A stretch of 64,000 nt of DNA from Lepidurus packardi (Eukaryota > Arthropoda > Branchiopoda > Notostraca > Triopsidae). How positions within the stretch are numbered: the first letter of the stretch is position 1; each line of letters opens with the position of its first letter. Below the pieces are notes generated by a model. It was given only the letters and a program-made list of their open reading frames with translations. It did no database searches and was not told the DNA's origin. Positions 12,001 through 22,199 of this stretch are shown here, piece by piece. The stretch is from the NCBI GenBank assembly GCA_023053545.1, contig JAKZAN010000005.1, positions 3,658,001 to 3,722,000 of the forward strand. Direction: 5' to 3'. The position numbers and the translations under genes are program-made.

Positions 12001-14334
12001 TTTCAGAACGGCACGATGTGGTAAATAATGGGAGGTGGGAGGATTCGAACGTCCGTCTACTTTTTCGATGAACTGTTTCTTGAGGTAATCTCGTATCACC
12101 GAGTCGTATGCTAAAAGAAGGGAGGGGGTCTTTCGTAAGCGTCGGACTAGGGATTGGGTACGAGCAAAGGAGAGGTCGAAGTTCGAGGGAAGAGGCGGGT
12201 GATCAGCTTTCCATGGGAGTTTGGCTTCATAACGTCCGTCTTCTAGTCGCGTAATCATGGAAGTTTGATAAGTATGGAGGAAATCTTCCTCTTCCCTTGC
12301 AGCGCCGATTCCCACAGCTTCAAGTTGCCAAAAGTGTTCTAGGCTGCGTTCTTCGGGATCAGCGGCGTTCCCAATGAGGAGCAGTGTGGACGTCGGTGTG
12401 GATGAAGAATTGGCTTGAAGGGGACCAGAAAGAAGGAATCCTAGTGAGGATTTGACAGCAGTAGGACCAGGGCCTCTAATAATGACGTCTTCCAAAAATT
12501 CCCACGCGAAGTCAGCTCCTATTAAAATGTCAACATTAAAGGGTTCTTGACCGACGTTTGGATGGGCCAGCGGAAGGGTTTGTAGGTGCGGTAGGTTTTT
12601 AACCTCTACTTGCGTTTGCAGGTGTAAGGGTACTACGATAATTGGAACAACGGCGACATCAATTACTGTAGGTTCTTTGTTTAAATTGATGACTGAAAGC
12701 TTAGTGATGGGAAGCGCGCGTTGACTGCTCGAACCAAAGACGTTGAGGGTAGTATTTACGTACTTGCGGGGAATATGTTGCAGTCTTTTTAGCAGGCTAG
12801 AAGTTACGAAGGACGTTTGAGCTCCTTCATCGATCAAAATATTAGCATTTGTTGTTTTCCCATTTATTGTAACCGGAGCTATAGCGGTTTTAAGGTAAAC
12901 GATGGCTGGGTTAGTACGAGCAGAGCTGATGGTAAGGGACGTAGTAGGGGGCGCGGCTTCTCCAGACGATTCTTGGGTGGGGGGCCTGTGAGTGGAATTA
13001 TGAAGGCTGGTGTGGTGCATCTTTTGACACGTGCGGCATCTACCCTTTGATTTGCAGTTCGCCACCATTGAGTGATTTGAGCTTGAAAGACAGTTAAAAC
13101 AGAGTTTTTTCTCTTTAACGATTTGTCGACGTTGGTCAGGTGTAGTGTAGCGAGTACAATCAATGGATTTGTGGGAATCTTCACAAAAGGCGCATTTGGG
13201 CGTACGCGGGTTATTTTGGGTGCCCAAAACGAGAGCCGAGGCTGTTGGGTTCTGATGTGGGGTGGGCTTGAGCTTGTGGTTTTCCGTTGGGGCCAACTTA
13301 TCATCTTTATTAGAGTCCAAAAGGTCGACTTCTTGCCTTAACGCTTCGCAGAGTGCGGGAAGGGTCCATGATGTGGAATTCTGGAGTCGGGCAAGGTTGC
13401 GTCTGGTTGCAGTGGGCAGCTTATCCAGTAGAAGACCGACTAAAAACTCTCCGTAAGAGTCAGGTGCTCTTCCTAGCGCCTCGAGTCCTCGCAGGTGGGT
13501 GTTCAGTTGATGAAGGAAAGATTTGAGGGAGTCTGGCGAATTGTTCGGTGCTTTAAGAGTTCGAAGGGCTTTCATATGAGCGTGAATTATTTTCTCTGGC
13601 TTCCCATAAACGTCTCGTAGAAGGGATACGGCGTGCGTGTAATTGGCATCAGTTGGTTGTAGGCCGGCTACGGTGTCTTTGGCTTCCTTCTCCAAGACTG
13701 AGAGGAGATAGTGAAATTTGATCACGGGGTTAAGTTCCGGGTCATCATGAATCTCGGAGCGGAATGTGTCCCAAAAACACTGCCAATGGAGGACATTCCC
13801 GTCAAACTTTTGTAATTGCAATACTGGGAGTTTGGATTTGCGGAAAAAGGCCGAAGGAACAGGAAGGGATTGAGGGGATAGGCCGTTAGGAGGAATTGCT
13901 GAGGTGGTAATTGTTGCTGAAGAGGTGCTAGGTGAAACAGAAGAGGCAGAGGGTAGCGAAATAGTAGGGTTATTAGGGGTAGTACTGGGAGGAAGCAAGA
14001 GCGTTGAAGTTGATGGGGGTAATGATTTGTATAAGGCCAATTTAGCTTCAAACCGTATGTAGGTCTCTTCAAACTCGGACTGCCAGGCGTCATCTTGCTT
14101 GTATTCTTCGTCTAGTTCGGAGTCGAGGGTGAGGGTTGCTTTAATTTTCTCCGTAAGATCGTTGATTGTTTCGCGTTTAGCGTTAAGCGTGGATATGATG
14201 CGAGTGAGTTGACTGATCATCTCGATTGGGGTGCTAGGCTCTGCTAAGAGATTGTCTCCTAAGTTCTTCGTTCGGGTAACCGCTCCACGAGCTGAACCGC
14301 GAGCTCGTTTCAGGTGAGAGAGGGACTCAGCCAT
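9007..14334 (-). CDS. BEL/Pao gag-pol polyprotein, 1775 aa
   Basis: Single open frame encoding the retrotransposon polyprotein. I start it at ATG 14334 (MAESLSHLKR), just inside the primer binding site; the frame stays open upstream into the LTR, but that extension is non-coding LTR. Domains by residue: coiled N-terminus 1-105; Ser/Pro-rich linker 106-165; gag-like DUF1759 about 168-340; cysteine/histidine knuckles 381-445 (CAFC, CFNC, CRTC); aspartic protease about 490-640 with IDEGAQ at 501-506; reverse transcriptase about 740-990 with D833 and a YIDN box at 909-912; RNase H with D1080, E1119, D1150; H2C2 finger about 1374-1414; integrase with D1447, D1511, E1558; DUF5641-like C-terminus about 1640-1730. 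No stop or frameshift. The second acidic residue of the RT box is Asn (GAC AAC at 11599-11604 on the complement), which may matter for activity. Confidence 0.95.
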   Translation of the reverse strand: MAESLSHLKRARGSARGAVTRTKNLGDNLLAEPSTPIEMISQLTRIISTLNAKRETINDLTEKIKATLTLDSELDEEYKQDDAWQSEFEETYIRFEAKLALYKSLPPSTSTLLLPPSTTPNNPTISLPSASSVSPSTSSATITTSAIPPNGLSPQSLPVPSAFFRKSKLPVLQLQKFDGNVLHWQCFWDTFRSEIHDDPELNPVIKFHYLLSVLEKEAKDTVAGLQPTDANYTHAVSLLRDVYGKPEKIIHAHMKALRTLKAPNNSPDSLKSFLHQLNTHLRGLEALGRAPDSYGEFLVGLLLDKLPTATRRNLARLQNSTSWTLPALCEALRQEVDLLDSNKDDKLAPTENHKLKPTPHQNPTASALVLGTQNNPRTPKCAFCEDSHKSIDCTRYTTPDQRRQIVKEKKLCFNCLSSSNHSMVANCKSKGRCRTCQKMHHTSLHNSTHRPPTQESSGEAAPPTTSLTISSARTNPAIVYLKTAIAPVTINGKTTNANILIDEGAQTSFVTSSLLKRLQHIPRKYVNTTLNVFGSSSQRALPITKLSVINLNKEPTVIDVAVVPIIVVPLHLQTQVEVKNLPHLQTLPLAHPNVGQEPFNVDILIGADFAWEFLEDVIIRGPGPTAVKSSLGFLLSGPLQANSSSTPTSTLLLIGNAADPEERSLEHFWQLEAVGIGAAREEEDFLHTYQTSMITRLEDGRYEAKLPWKADHPPLPSNFDLSFARTQSLVRRLRKTPSLLLAYDSVIRDYLKKQFIEKVDGRSNPPTSHYLPHRAVLKESSTTPLRVVFDCSSRPSEIDPSLNQCLESGPPLQKDLCGILLRFRLHQYVVSSDIEKAFLNIAIDKKDRDFLRFLWPRHPENPNSPFETYRFKVLLFGATSSPFILLSVLHQHLSSYGTPVAQTLQRDFYIDNLLTGMSSEADLLSLYNESRRILTDAQLNLRDWATNSPLLHQQLQLDNIASTRNPVKTLGMLWDSTMDVLSYPVLTFNTKIPLTKRLLLQNISKIFDPLGYLNPITTPAKLLMQDLWKLDITWDDPVPESVVSSWDKFRENLSAIGQIKLPRPYFSSQVDSTTLHIFADASPKAYGAVVYLVSPDASAFVISKSRVAPLKALTLPHLELLALLLACRLAHFVQTELFPDNFKPIFLWTDSRIVLHWSTGSRPPRRVLENRVLEIKQLMERLQAKVAYCPTEQNPADLLTRSLSSKKFLDSTLWNHGPPLIHHPTPDDPSSSVVLFLTEENAPSSTLPTNPDIFYRFNSWPKLVAVLTWIRRFIHNLRSVPKRTGLLLPSDRTLTEEWIIQRSQQVEFPEIHDRLRDSKVTPQLPIIGQLGLYLDEKSLIRCRGRIQNASLPYAAKHPVLLAKTSPISSLLIRHIHEESLHSGSHSVLTQLRQRFWIPAALTLIKRVIRACIICKRLHGTPFHVTQAAPLPLSRVSPGVPFQVTGVDFLGPLFAKVPQDGSDLKVYLCLFTCAKIRAVHLELVRDLRASTFLHALQRFTNRRGCPEILMSDNASTFEAASSFLEDFQTSPTIGCFLSRRKINWTHIPKRALWYGGFWERLVGITKSHLKKTLGRARVDIEDLTTLTIAIEAQLNNRPLTSNSQDINDDSPLTPSHFLHGRILPVLHCDTSDLETNELNDLSQFNSRYQALLQSFWRRWTHDYLTSLRNYHHNVTTGPAKEPKVGDLVHIHNDSKRLFWKLGVVTKIIRGLDGIVRSVELRTATGLTNRPITKLYPLELHVDPKPEADPPVRTRPTRLAADAARERLRNLAEADEI

Positions 14335-14350
14335 CCTGGTCACGGCACCA
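14333..14350 (-). promoter_or_regulatory. Primer binding site, tRNA-His type
   Basis: In element orientation TGGTGCCGTGACCAGGAT lies 4 nt downstream of the 5' LTR. It is complementary to the 3' end of an animal tRNA-His(GUG) as I recall it (…GTCACGGCA plus CCA). The last two bases overlap the presumed start codon of gag-pol at 14334. The position and TGG start are seen directly; the tRNA identity is from memory. Confidence 0.8.
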
Positions 14351-14354
14351 AATA

Positions 14355-14720
14355 TTTCGACAATATGTGGTAGTAAAGGGGGGAGGATGGCTGGGAATGG
14401 TTGGCGCTTGCCTGAAGGTCCTGCGTTGTGTTTTGGGGGGAGAGGGCTTTGTCCGTTACTTAAACAGAGAGATTTGAGCTTCGACACGTTGTATATTTTG
14501 CTTCGTGCGTTTACTGACTGCCGATACTTGAGCGTTCTACAGAGAACTATATATAGTGCAGAGGACTAGTGGAAGAAACAAACGTTGAAGGAAAGAACAA
14601 GCGGCAAAGGCGAAATGAAAGCGTTTTCGAGAAAGGGATCATTAAGAAGGTAAAGGGAAAAAGTGCATACAAGGTTTCAGAATGGTCAACAAATCAACGT
14701 TGAAGGAATAAATTCCGACA
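14355..14720 (-). repeat. 5' LTR of BEL/Pao element
   Basis: 366 bp, appears identical to the 3' LTR. It should contain the element's promoter: a TATATATA box at 14548-14555 precedes, in element orientation, a CAGTCAGT initiator-like motif at 14513-14520. The ORF that begins at 14487 inside this LTR is an extension of the gag-pol frame, not a separate gene. Confidence 0.95.
14513..14555 (-). promoter_or_regulatory. Putative LTR core promoter (TATA + initiator-like)
   Basis: TATATATA (14548-14555), followed on the minus strand about 30-40 nt later by CAGTCAGT, which resembles the arthropod initiator TCAGT. The spacing is a little long, so the exact start site is uncertain. The same motifs occur in the other LTR (about 8776-8818). 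Confidence 0.45.
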
Positions 14721-14725
14721 ACTAA
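14721..14725. repeat. Target-site duplication, right copy (ACTAA)
   Basis: Exact match to 8613-8617; marks the right edge of the BEL insertion. Confidence 0.9.
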
Positions 14726-16678
14726 AATGATATCGCTGTTTGTGTCGGTAAGTCAGCGCTCGGGTTGGAAATTCCCCTCATTCTCAAGCTATATACGATT
14801 GAGACACTACCGTAGAGTTTTAGGCCCCCGCACGGAAATTGGTCTTCATTTGGCATGCAAATGAGGTGCCAGGGGAGTAAGTGTGCAACAGCTAAAAGGT
14901 GGAACAAAGGTCTCACAATCTCCTCATTTTTTCTTTCCCTCCTCCCACTAAACGTTCCTCCATAAGCTCCTTACGAACACGAACGAACTTTGGGGTTCTC
15001 CGTAGCTCAAAACCACTTAAATGTTGAGCAGAAAATTAGAAACAAGGATCCAATCCTTTAGCACTAACCCCTATGGCTTACCGGACCGCCCTTTTAACCT
15101 TACTTATCGTCCCAATTCCCGCTTCTATTTCTTTTTTTGGGTCTTCTTCAACATTTACCTTTCCCCACCCTTTTCCTCCACCTCTTGCTTATTTAGTTAT
15201 CATAGTTAACAACAAGCACAGACTATCCCCCCCCCCCCCCCTTTGACGGTGCGTCGGAACCCAAAGTGCGAAACTAGAAAGGCTATTAGAGGGAATCAGC
15301 ATCTCCCTCTGCGTGCTTGTAAGCTGGTAAAGTTGTCTCCAAGTCTGTCATTTGGATGCACCCCACCTCTAATTGACGTCGCCCCCGGAACCCGGGGTGT
15401 GTTCTGCAACTGACCTTTCTGTCTTTTTCCGTTTGGAGGCGTTTTAGGAACACTCCCCTCCTGCGGGTCTTGCGGAATCTAAGGATTACACTGTCCCTTT
15501 CCGATTCACGACCGCCCTAAACCTTTGCTCTGTTTCCCGAAATCGGGCTTTTAAAGGCTCTGGTAGAAGAGCGTCTGTGAAGACAAAAGATTTCGCGCTG
15601 GAGGGCAATGGTTCGGGAAGGGGTGAAACAATGGTCTGTTGAGTTACCAAAGCTTCACCTACCTGTTTCTACCTCCTTAATTGGACAAGAAGATAGCAAG
15701 CAACAACGAATTTTCGCTCAGGAACAGGACCCAAAGAATTAAAGGCACGACCCAGCAGCGACGCGGACAAAAGGATGTGTAGCGTAGTTTTCGCCAGTGG
15801 TTTTCATAATGATCACTGACGATTTGCCCCTGGTGCCCTTTTACCTCTCGACTTTATTTTTTTCGTGTGTCTACTTTTCGCTTTTCCGAGAGTATGTGGT
15901 GTGCGTTAATCGCTGCATACCCCAGCTAATGGTGGAGACTAACCAAGGATAAGGGGGAAATGAGCAGCGAGGTGCGCCCTAGGGTTTTTTTCTTACAAAA
16001 AAAGAAAAGGAAACTAGACCAAGAAGGTAGCTAGGAAAGTAAAAGAAACAAGGAAAAAATTCCAAGTATTATTCTTAACTTCCCGAGTACTACGGCTAAC
16101 TAGAACCCGGAATATCTTTGGGCCTTGTAAAAAGCTAACGCTTCATCAGGCGTGAGGGAAATTGTTGCGCTTCCCTTTTGGCTTTGGGTCTGGAAGACCT
16201 TTAATTGACTCCTCTTCAAATGAGCTTTGGCCCTGGACCCCATAAGAGCTCGATCTTGTTTGGATAACCGGAAAACGAAACAAAAAACAACACAAACAAA
16301 ATGAGCTGGAATACTACACAGAAGCAATACAAGTTGGGCTCCTTTAATTGACTCGGGACCATACCTTGAGAGACGTTATAATGCGTTGTACGCAATATAT
16401 TTGCCGACTTAACTACCCAGAGCAACTTCACAACTTCTGGAACAATAACCCAAAAAGCGTCAATTCCCAATCCTGGCTATACTTGGCCTCTCCCCCTCCT
16501 CCTTTTTACACGCAACTTTTCCCCCAACTAAGGTTATTAATGTCGACGGTAACACTATAGGCGTATCTTTTCCGCCTCTCTCTTTGCTTTTTAATTGACT
16601 CATGATACATATATCGTAGGTTCCATAGCTTTAGCGGGCAGCCGTAAAGTAATTGGTGTTAACCTATCAGGGAACTTA
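14726..16678. other. Intergenic, no gene recognised
   Basis: Non-coding, with a C15 run at 15227-15241. ORFs of 60-84 codons show no recognisable content. Confidence 0.55.
15227..15241. repeat. Poly-C run (15)
   Basis: Uninterrupted C15. Confidence 0.9.
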
Positions 16679-17329
16679 AAGGGGGGGTAAGGTTTCAAAA
16701 TAAAAAAATATATGTTATTGCAAAGACCAAACGTTAACTTACAACATTAAGAGACCAAAGCTTAATTTACAAGCTCGATCACAAAAGTTGTCTTTTTCTT
16801 CACGCGATCGCCATAGCTTGCCGACCTGTCGGGCCGAGACCCGCGCCTGGGAGCCTTTGGGCAAGTTTTGGGTCGGCATCGCACTCGAGAGCCATCCCCT
16901 GGCAATGGTACAGCATAAGGCGGCCCCGACTATGCGGGTAACGCTCCTTGCACGGCGTTCAGCGGAGCTCGCAAGTCGTGGTGCGATGAAAAAGTCATTT
17001 TGTTGTGATCGAGCTTGTAAATTAACCAAAGCACCTAGTGACTTGTTTTACCACACACTAGAAAGGTAATGGCGCCGTCCCTATGAATCAAAGGTCCGAT
17101 TTTGAACGCGCTAATAGATAAAGGCTCTATAGCTCTCCGGCCAACTGTCCCCCCGTGTTATAAGGATAAGGAAATTTGAAATTTGACGGAAAGGGGCGGG
17201 GCTTAAACCGCTAAAGAATTAATTACTCGGCTAATGTGCATAATTGAGATAGGGATTGTTCAGCCAAAACATGTAGTCTGGCCTCTTCTATAACATATAT
17301 TTTTTCATTTTGAAACCTTACTCCCCCTT
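16679..17329. mobile_element. Inverted-repeat element (about 650 bp) hosting a second element
   Basis: The segment 16679-16729 (core GTAAGGTTTCAAAAT, then AAAAAATATATGTTAT) recurs inverted at 17279-17329 with about six mismatches over 51 bp. This is too long to be chance and is typical of miniature inverted-repeat transposable elements. I see no clear target duplication outside it. A separate element with its own inverted repeats sits inside (16762-17025). No transposase is encoded. Confidence 0.65.
16762..17025. mobile_element. Nested 264-bp MITE with 23-bp perfect TIRs and 7-bp target duplication
   Basis: The ends are a perfect 23-bp inverted repeat (16762-16784 and 17003-17025, sharing TTTACAAGCTCGATCACA) that continues inward imperfectly (…CTTTTTCTTC against …CTTTTTCATC). 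The element is flanked on both sides by CCAAAGC (16755-16761 and 17026-17032), a 7-bp target duplication. The interior is conspicuously GC-rich compared with its surroundings and has overlapping ORFs of 93 (+) and 96 (-) codons, which are probably by-products of that composition. The superfamily is not determined; an 8-9 bp duplicating family such as hAT or Mutator-like is possible. Confidence 0.8.
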
Positions 17330-20300
17330 CAATAAAGCGAAAAAAACTCTCCGGTTGTGTGTGTATTTATAGCAGCACCTTTTGCCTTATTTAGTTTGGG
17401 TTCATTTATGCCACAGACACATATATTAGCAGGTATCCTAATGTATCTCCCCGAGTTCTTTTAAGGGAAATTTTGTATCGTTGCGAGGCTCATGCAGCTT
17501 GTAAAGAACGCATGTGAAATATAAACCGAGTGCCATTTCAACGCTGTAAAGTTTTTTTCCCTTTCCTTGTCTCCTGTATTGTAAAGAAAATAGTTCAGTT
17601 GCAGCTGCTGGCCGCTAGCTGCACCACAAACAGACTCTACCGCAGAGAAAAAAAAAACGAGAAAAATAAAACTCGTTTTTTTATTGAGACTCTAAGGGGA
17701 AGCGAGTTTTACAAGGGAAAAGGTTATTTGACCTAGCTCAGATTTTGATTACCTGCTTGTAACAGAAGCTGTCGCGCCATTGCCATCACTGGACAACAGC
17801 AAGGGATATCCATACCAGTTTTGCTGCCGGATTTTTAATTAGAAAACTTAGACATACCACAAGATCAAGCTTCGGCTTCTTTTTTGCCTCCTTTTTTTGT
17901 CTATAGACTAGCACTTGCTTCCCAAATCGGACAGAATCCCTTTTATAGCAAAGCTTGTCCTACTTTTTGTTTTACCTTTTTTTTTTGCCTCAGCACCCCT
18001 CTCCATCAATATGCTCAGTACAGAGTTCTTCTCATACCCATTAGTGCAGCACGTCGGGGTTGGCGAGCAGCATTGCAAAGCAGCTCCTGGGTTAGTGGAT
18101 ATATGTGCTGATACTGGCGCCAGGTATTAGGAAAGTAAAGGTGGTCCTCTCTTTCTCGCTAACTGACAAGGGGGGAAGCCAACTTGTCGATATCGACTTG
18201 CAAGAAAGCAGCGACGCCCTTTTTTTCTATTTTCCGAAAGTCCTCCCATAACTTGGTTTGTTAACTCTCTGCATCCTAAAAGACTGTCCCAAGCCGCTAG
18301 ACATCAAGAAAACTTTCAACTCCCGTCCCCCTTAAAGAAACAAAAAAGAAGAGTTATAAAGTACAATCTGGATTACATTAAAGTTTTTTCTTTTGCGTTT
18401 TTGTCCATTTCGCTAATGGCAAATCCGGTTGTTCATGTGTTCCTGCTCAGTCCCCCCATGACCATGGGCAAAAAGACCCAAGTTGACGAAGAAACTTCAC
18501 ATGGCTTCGCTGGAACGTTTGTCACCTATAGCATTTGTCGGGGCTCCCGGGATAAACAGGATCACTTGGATAAGTCCCCTTGGCTACTTCACCTGTCCCT
18601 ATCCCTTCGTACCAGTGTCGTTTGCCTTCCCCCGAAAAAAAGTCTCGTCTTTAACCCGGTAAATCCTCTTGATGTGCCCCCCTTGCCCCCCCCACATATT
18701 CCCTGTACTTTTAAAACTTGGCAAGAGGAGAGAGCTTAACGCCCGTCTTATCATTGAGCCAGTAAAAAGGGTCTCCTGCGTCCCTATATGGTTCTCTTTT
18801 TTAGTTGGTAGCTACTCATTTATTAGATGGAGGGCTTTTCAATGTCTTTTTATTTTTACATGGCATTATATCAATTGTTATGTCAAGCACTTCGTCCTCA
18901 CCACCGTCTAAATCTACTCTGCGTTCCTCTCCTTTGTGTCGCAAATTTTCAGGAAAGAGTAACGGCCCTTGCAGGCATTTTTTTATTTTTATTTTTTACT
19001 CACCTATACTAGAGCCGACTGGTGCCTGGTTTTAATCTCATTATGGCAGCCAATTGTTGGGTACATCGGCTTATCAAAGTCAAACAGTAGCTCGTTCCTT
19101 TTTTATTTTTCTTAAAGACGGATATCGAAAGAAATACGACCACAAAGCCTTGGCTTGTCACGTGCTAGCAGATGCTCTCGCTGCTCGGCTGGAAAACACC
19201 ATGTCAATTGCTGCGTCCCTGGAGAAGCCAGTTTTTTTTGCTTGAGCGTATTTTATTCCGTTTTTCTGTTATTTAAAAGGCGACTCCTCCACTGCAGAAA
19301 AAAATAATCAAAAGTAAAAAGGCAATTTAAAAGAACAAGCAGCAGGTAAAAATATACAGTACGTCTTTTTAGCCCCAGAAAGCGACAGAAATTGCCAGAA
19401 AGCGCCTTTCATGTTTACAGATAAATAACAAAAAAAGATCCGAGATGCCTAAGGAATTAAGCTGGGTTTGCTTTAACTGTGAATTTTTTTCTAAGAAACA
19501 GAAAAATAATCAAACATTTGCTACGACCCTCCTCTTGGTATAACTCACGGTCTGCTGCGAAGAAAGCCTGTTTGTAATGCCAAATGCACATGTTTTGTTG
19601 CCTTAATTTCCTTTCCTTTTTTTCTGCTTTTTTCTGAATCTTGGAAAAAGACTTCCAATGAAAAAGATTGCAATGTGAAGCAGGCAAGAAGGCTCTTTCA
19701 TCTCAGTCTACACTTTTCTTTGCTTACTTTTTCAGGGGCGGTACCCGGGCTATCGCAGCTATGCTATGCTATTGTAAAGCTTTAGAGAGCTGAACGTGGA
19801 AAGACGAAGCACGACGCGGAAACAATGCTCTCATTAGCTGACCAGGAGCGGAATTTTCATTTCCTAGCTATGTTTAGAGAGAGAGGGAGAAGAAAAAATG
19901 TACCTAGACTTGGCTAATAGCGAGACTTGTCCCTTGATAGTACCGGTAAAAGAACAACAAAAGCATTCGACAAGTCTCTATATAGAGCTGGAGTTCTCCG
20001 GAAACCGAAACGAACCATTTTTTTGGTATCCCCAACCCCCTTTTCCTCTATTTTAATGGGGAAGACAATAAATTTCAATGACTCAGTCTTTTTTTCTGCC
20101 TATTGAAAACACGAGTCTTTCGTCCCCCAAACCCTAAAACTTAAAACTTTTTTGGTAATTGAAAAACGGTTCGAAACAGTTTTTGTCGGGAACGGGAACT
20201 TTGGTCTATGTCTATATCGAATGCAGACAACGTTCTCAAACTCATGTACCACATCTATATGTTGCACTTTTTTAATGTGACCATCGCTAACGTCAAATGT

Positions 20301-22199
20301 TTCCATCCTAAGTTTCAGCCAGCCCAGTCCCATTTTCACGCAATGTCGCATTTTCACGCAACTAACTTTCAATTTCATCTTTCATATGGACGACTCGACG
20401 CTTGTATATGTATGAGGAACTGGAGCCCGTGCATATCGTGGCATCTTTACGACCTCCACTTTTATGCTCCGTTTTTTATGCCCATCATAACCGCGACCAG
20501 GACAGTGTTTTCATTCGCTCCTGCTTCTCTTTTCATACCGGCCTTTTGCAATACCACACAAACCGCAAAAGAAATGGCCGAGGGTGTGGAAAAAAAATAT
20601 TGAGCCAAAAAGCAAATAATAGACGCCGTAGTCTTTCCATGACTAGCGGATTAATACTTTGTTTGGTGCAGCCCCCAGAAGAAAAAAAATAGAACGAAAA
20701 AAAGAAAAACATGGTTTGGCTATAAATAAAACCCAACATACATGCAAAGTTCCTTGTATACAAATGCGTTTACACACTGTCGTTATGCAATGCAGCCCTA
20801 AAGTAACTTTTACCCTACATTCCCCTCGTAAAGTCCCGAAATACGACTTCGCAGTCTACCCCTAAACTCTTTCTGTCTACACGTTTATGCTTCCTTTTTC
20901 CCAAGCACTACACGCAATGCAAGCCTTTTGAGTAAACTTATGCGTAGCGAAAGGGTGTGAAGTGCAGCACGCAGCTTCCAATTCCGCCGTCAAATGTTGC
21001 AAATCTGACATGCCCTTTTCACTCTAGCATAAGCTAATAGACTAACCTGTAGCGCTATTTATTGTTGGGGAGGGAAAACTGTATACTTACGCAAGCTGCT
21101 TCAAGGACGTGCTTTTCATTCTAATACATCTACGTAACGATACGCCCACTCGTTGTTCTCGATTATCGGACGCTGGTCTATCGAGCGTAGGGAGGGAGTT
21201 ATATCTTTCTGAAATACGACAAGATCCAATAAAATTGTAATCTAAAATCTATTTCCTCGTATTCTCTTCTGGCAATTAAAGTAAATTCATTTTTAATAGT
21301 TTTATTTTATGTAAAAAGTTTCTAGAGGATTAATGAAGGATTCTATGTAATTCAACTCACTAGCACATAAAAGTAATAAATTCTATGATTTTTTATCCTA
21401 TGATTAATTTTGTATGCAATTCTAACTATCCCTTGTAGGCTTTTTTATCCAAATCTTTTCAATAAGCTCCTGTCCCTGTGAAAGATTTTTTTTCGTTTAA
21501 TTCCCTATTTTTTTCTTTAGATAGCGTTTGCTTTGTGTATGACAGGTTGATAAATTATGCTGTATTTTCTTCTTTTGTTTTATTTTGAAATGGGAGATAA
21601 GCCCCCATTTTTTTACCAAACGGATCACTGGTGATGCTTGAGTTATGCATAGCAACGTGAACAATAAGGAACACCGCCTTGTAGATGGAGCCGAAATCTT
21701 AACTCTTGAGCCCCCGTGTGCTCTCATTACCGAAACCTGAAGAGAGGAGTAAGGTTCAGGTTTTCGGCCAAAAGGCTCAACTTTTGGAACAAAACCACGT
21801 CTCTAAGTTTGAGTCCCAGCTCTTCACTCTACATATTATATCGAACTCTGCGAAATTGCTCTTTTAGCATGAATGGGCCAAGGTATCAAGGTATCCGTAT
21901 AACAATGAGCCCCTTTCAAAGTTCAAGTGGAAACTTTGGAAGCAAACCTGAAACAGTTTGCTATGCTTGGATGGAGTGCCACGGGTGACCTGAGAACACT
22001 GAAACACCCTTGCTATGCAACTTCTCCACGTCCTAATCTCCTTTCCGTGCCAGTCGCTAAGAAATGTCTTCCAGAAACAGACTAAACTGGAAGGAGCAAC
22101 TCCCAAGAAAACGTGCTTGTTTCCGGGGTAGAGGCAAACTCTACACAACTCTCGTATACAACGGTTCTTAACAGCCAAATTTCCTTTTTTTTTTTTTTT

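Larger units (their letters stand above)
8618..14720 (-). mobile_element. Complete BEL/Pao LTR retrotransposon
   Basis: A 6103-bp element inserted in minus orientation. It has two 366-bp LTRs (8618-8983 and 14355-14720) that read identically base for base by eye, a 5-bp target duplication on both sides, a primer binding site 4 nt inside the 5' LTR, a purine-rich tract abutting the 3' LTR, and one uninterrupted 1775-codon gag-pol frame. The domain order (gag-like DUF1759, zinc knuckles, aspartic protease, reverse transcriptase, RNase H, H2C2 zinc finger, integrase, DUF5641) is diagnostic of BEL/Pao. There is no envelope-like ORF. Identical LTRs imply a very recent insertion, because the two LTRs are copies of one template at integration. 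Confidence 0.97.

Noticed and set aside
9007..14487. Longer gag-pol frame starting at 14487 (51 extra residues)
   Set aside because: The extra residues are LTR and PBS sequence; the promoter and PBS position require translation to start after 14350, so ATG 14334 is used.
16739..17069. 93- and 96-codon overlapping ORFs on both strands
   Set aside because: They lie within the GC-rich core of an inverted-repeat element, where few stop codons are expected; no domain recognised.
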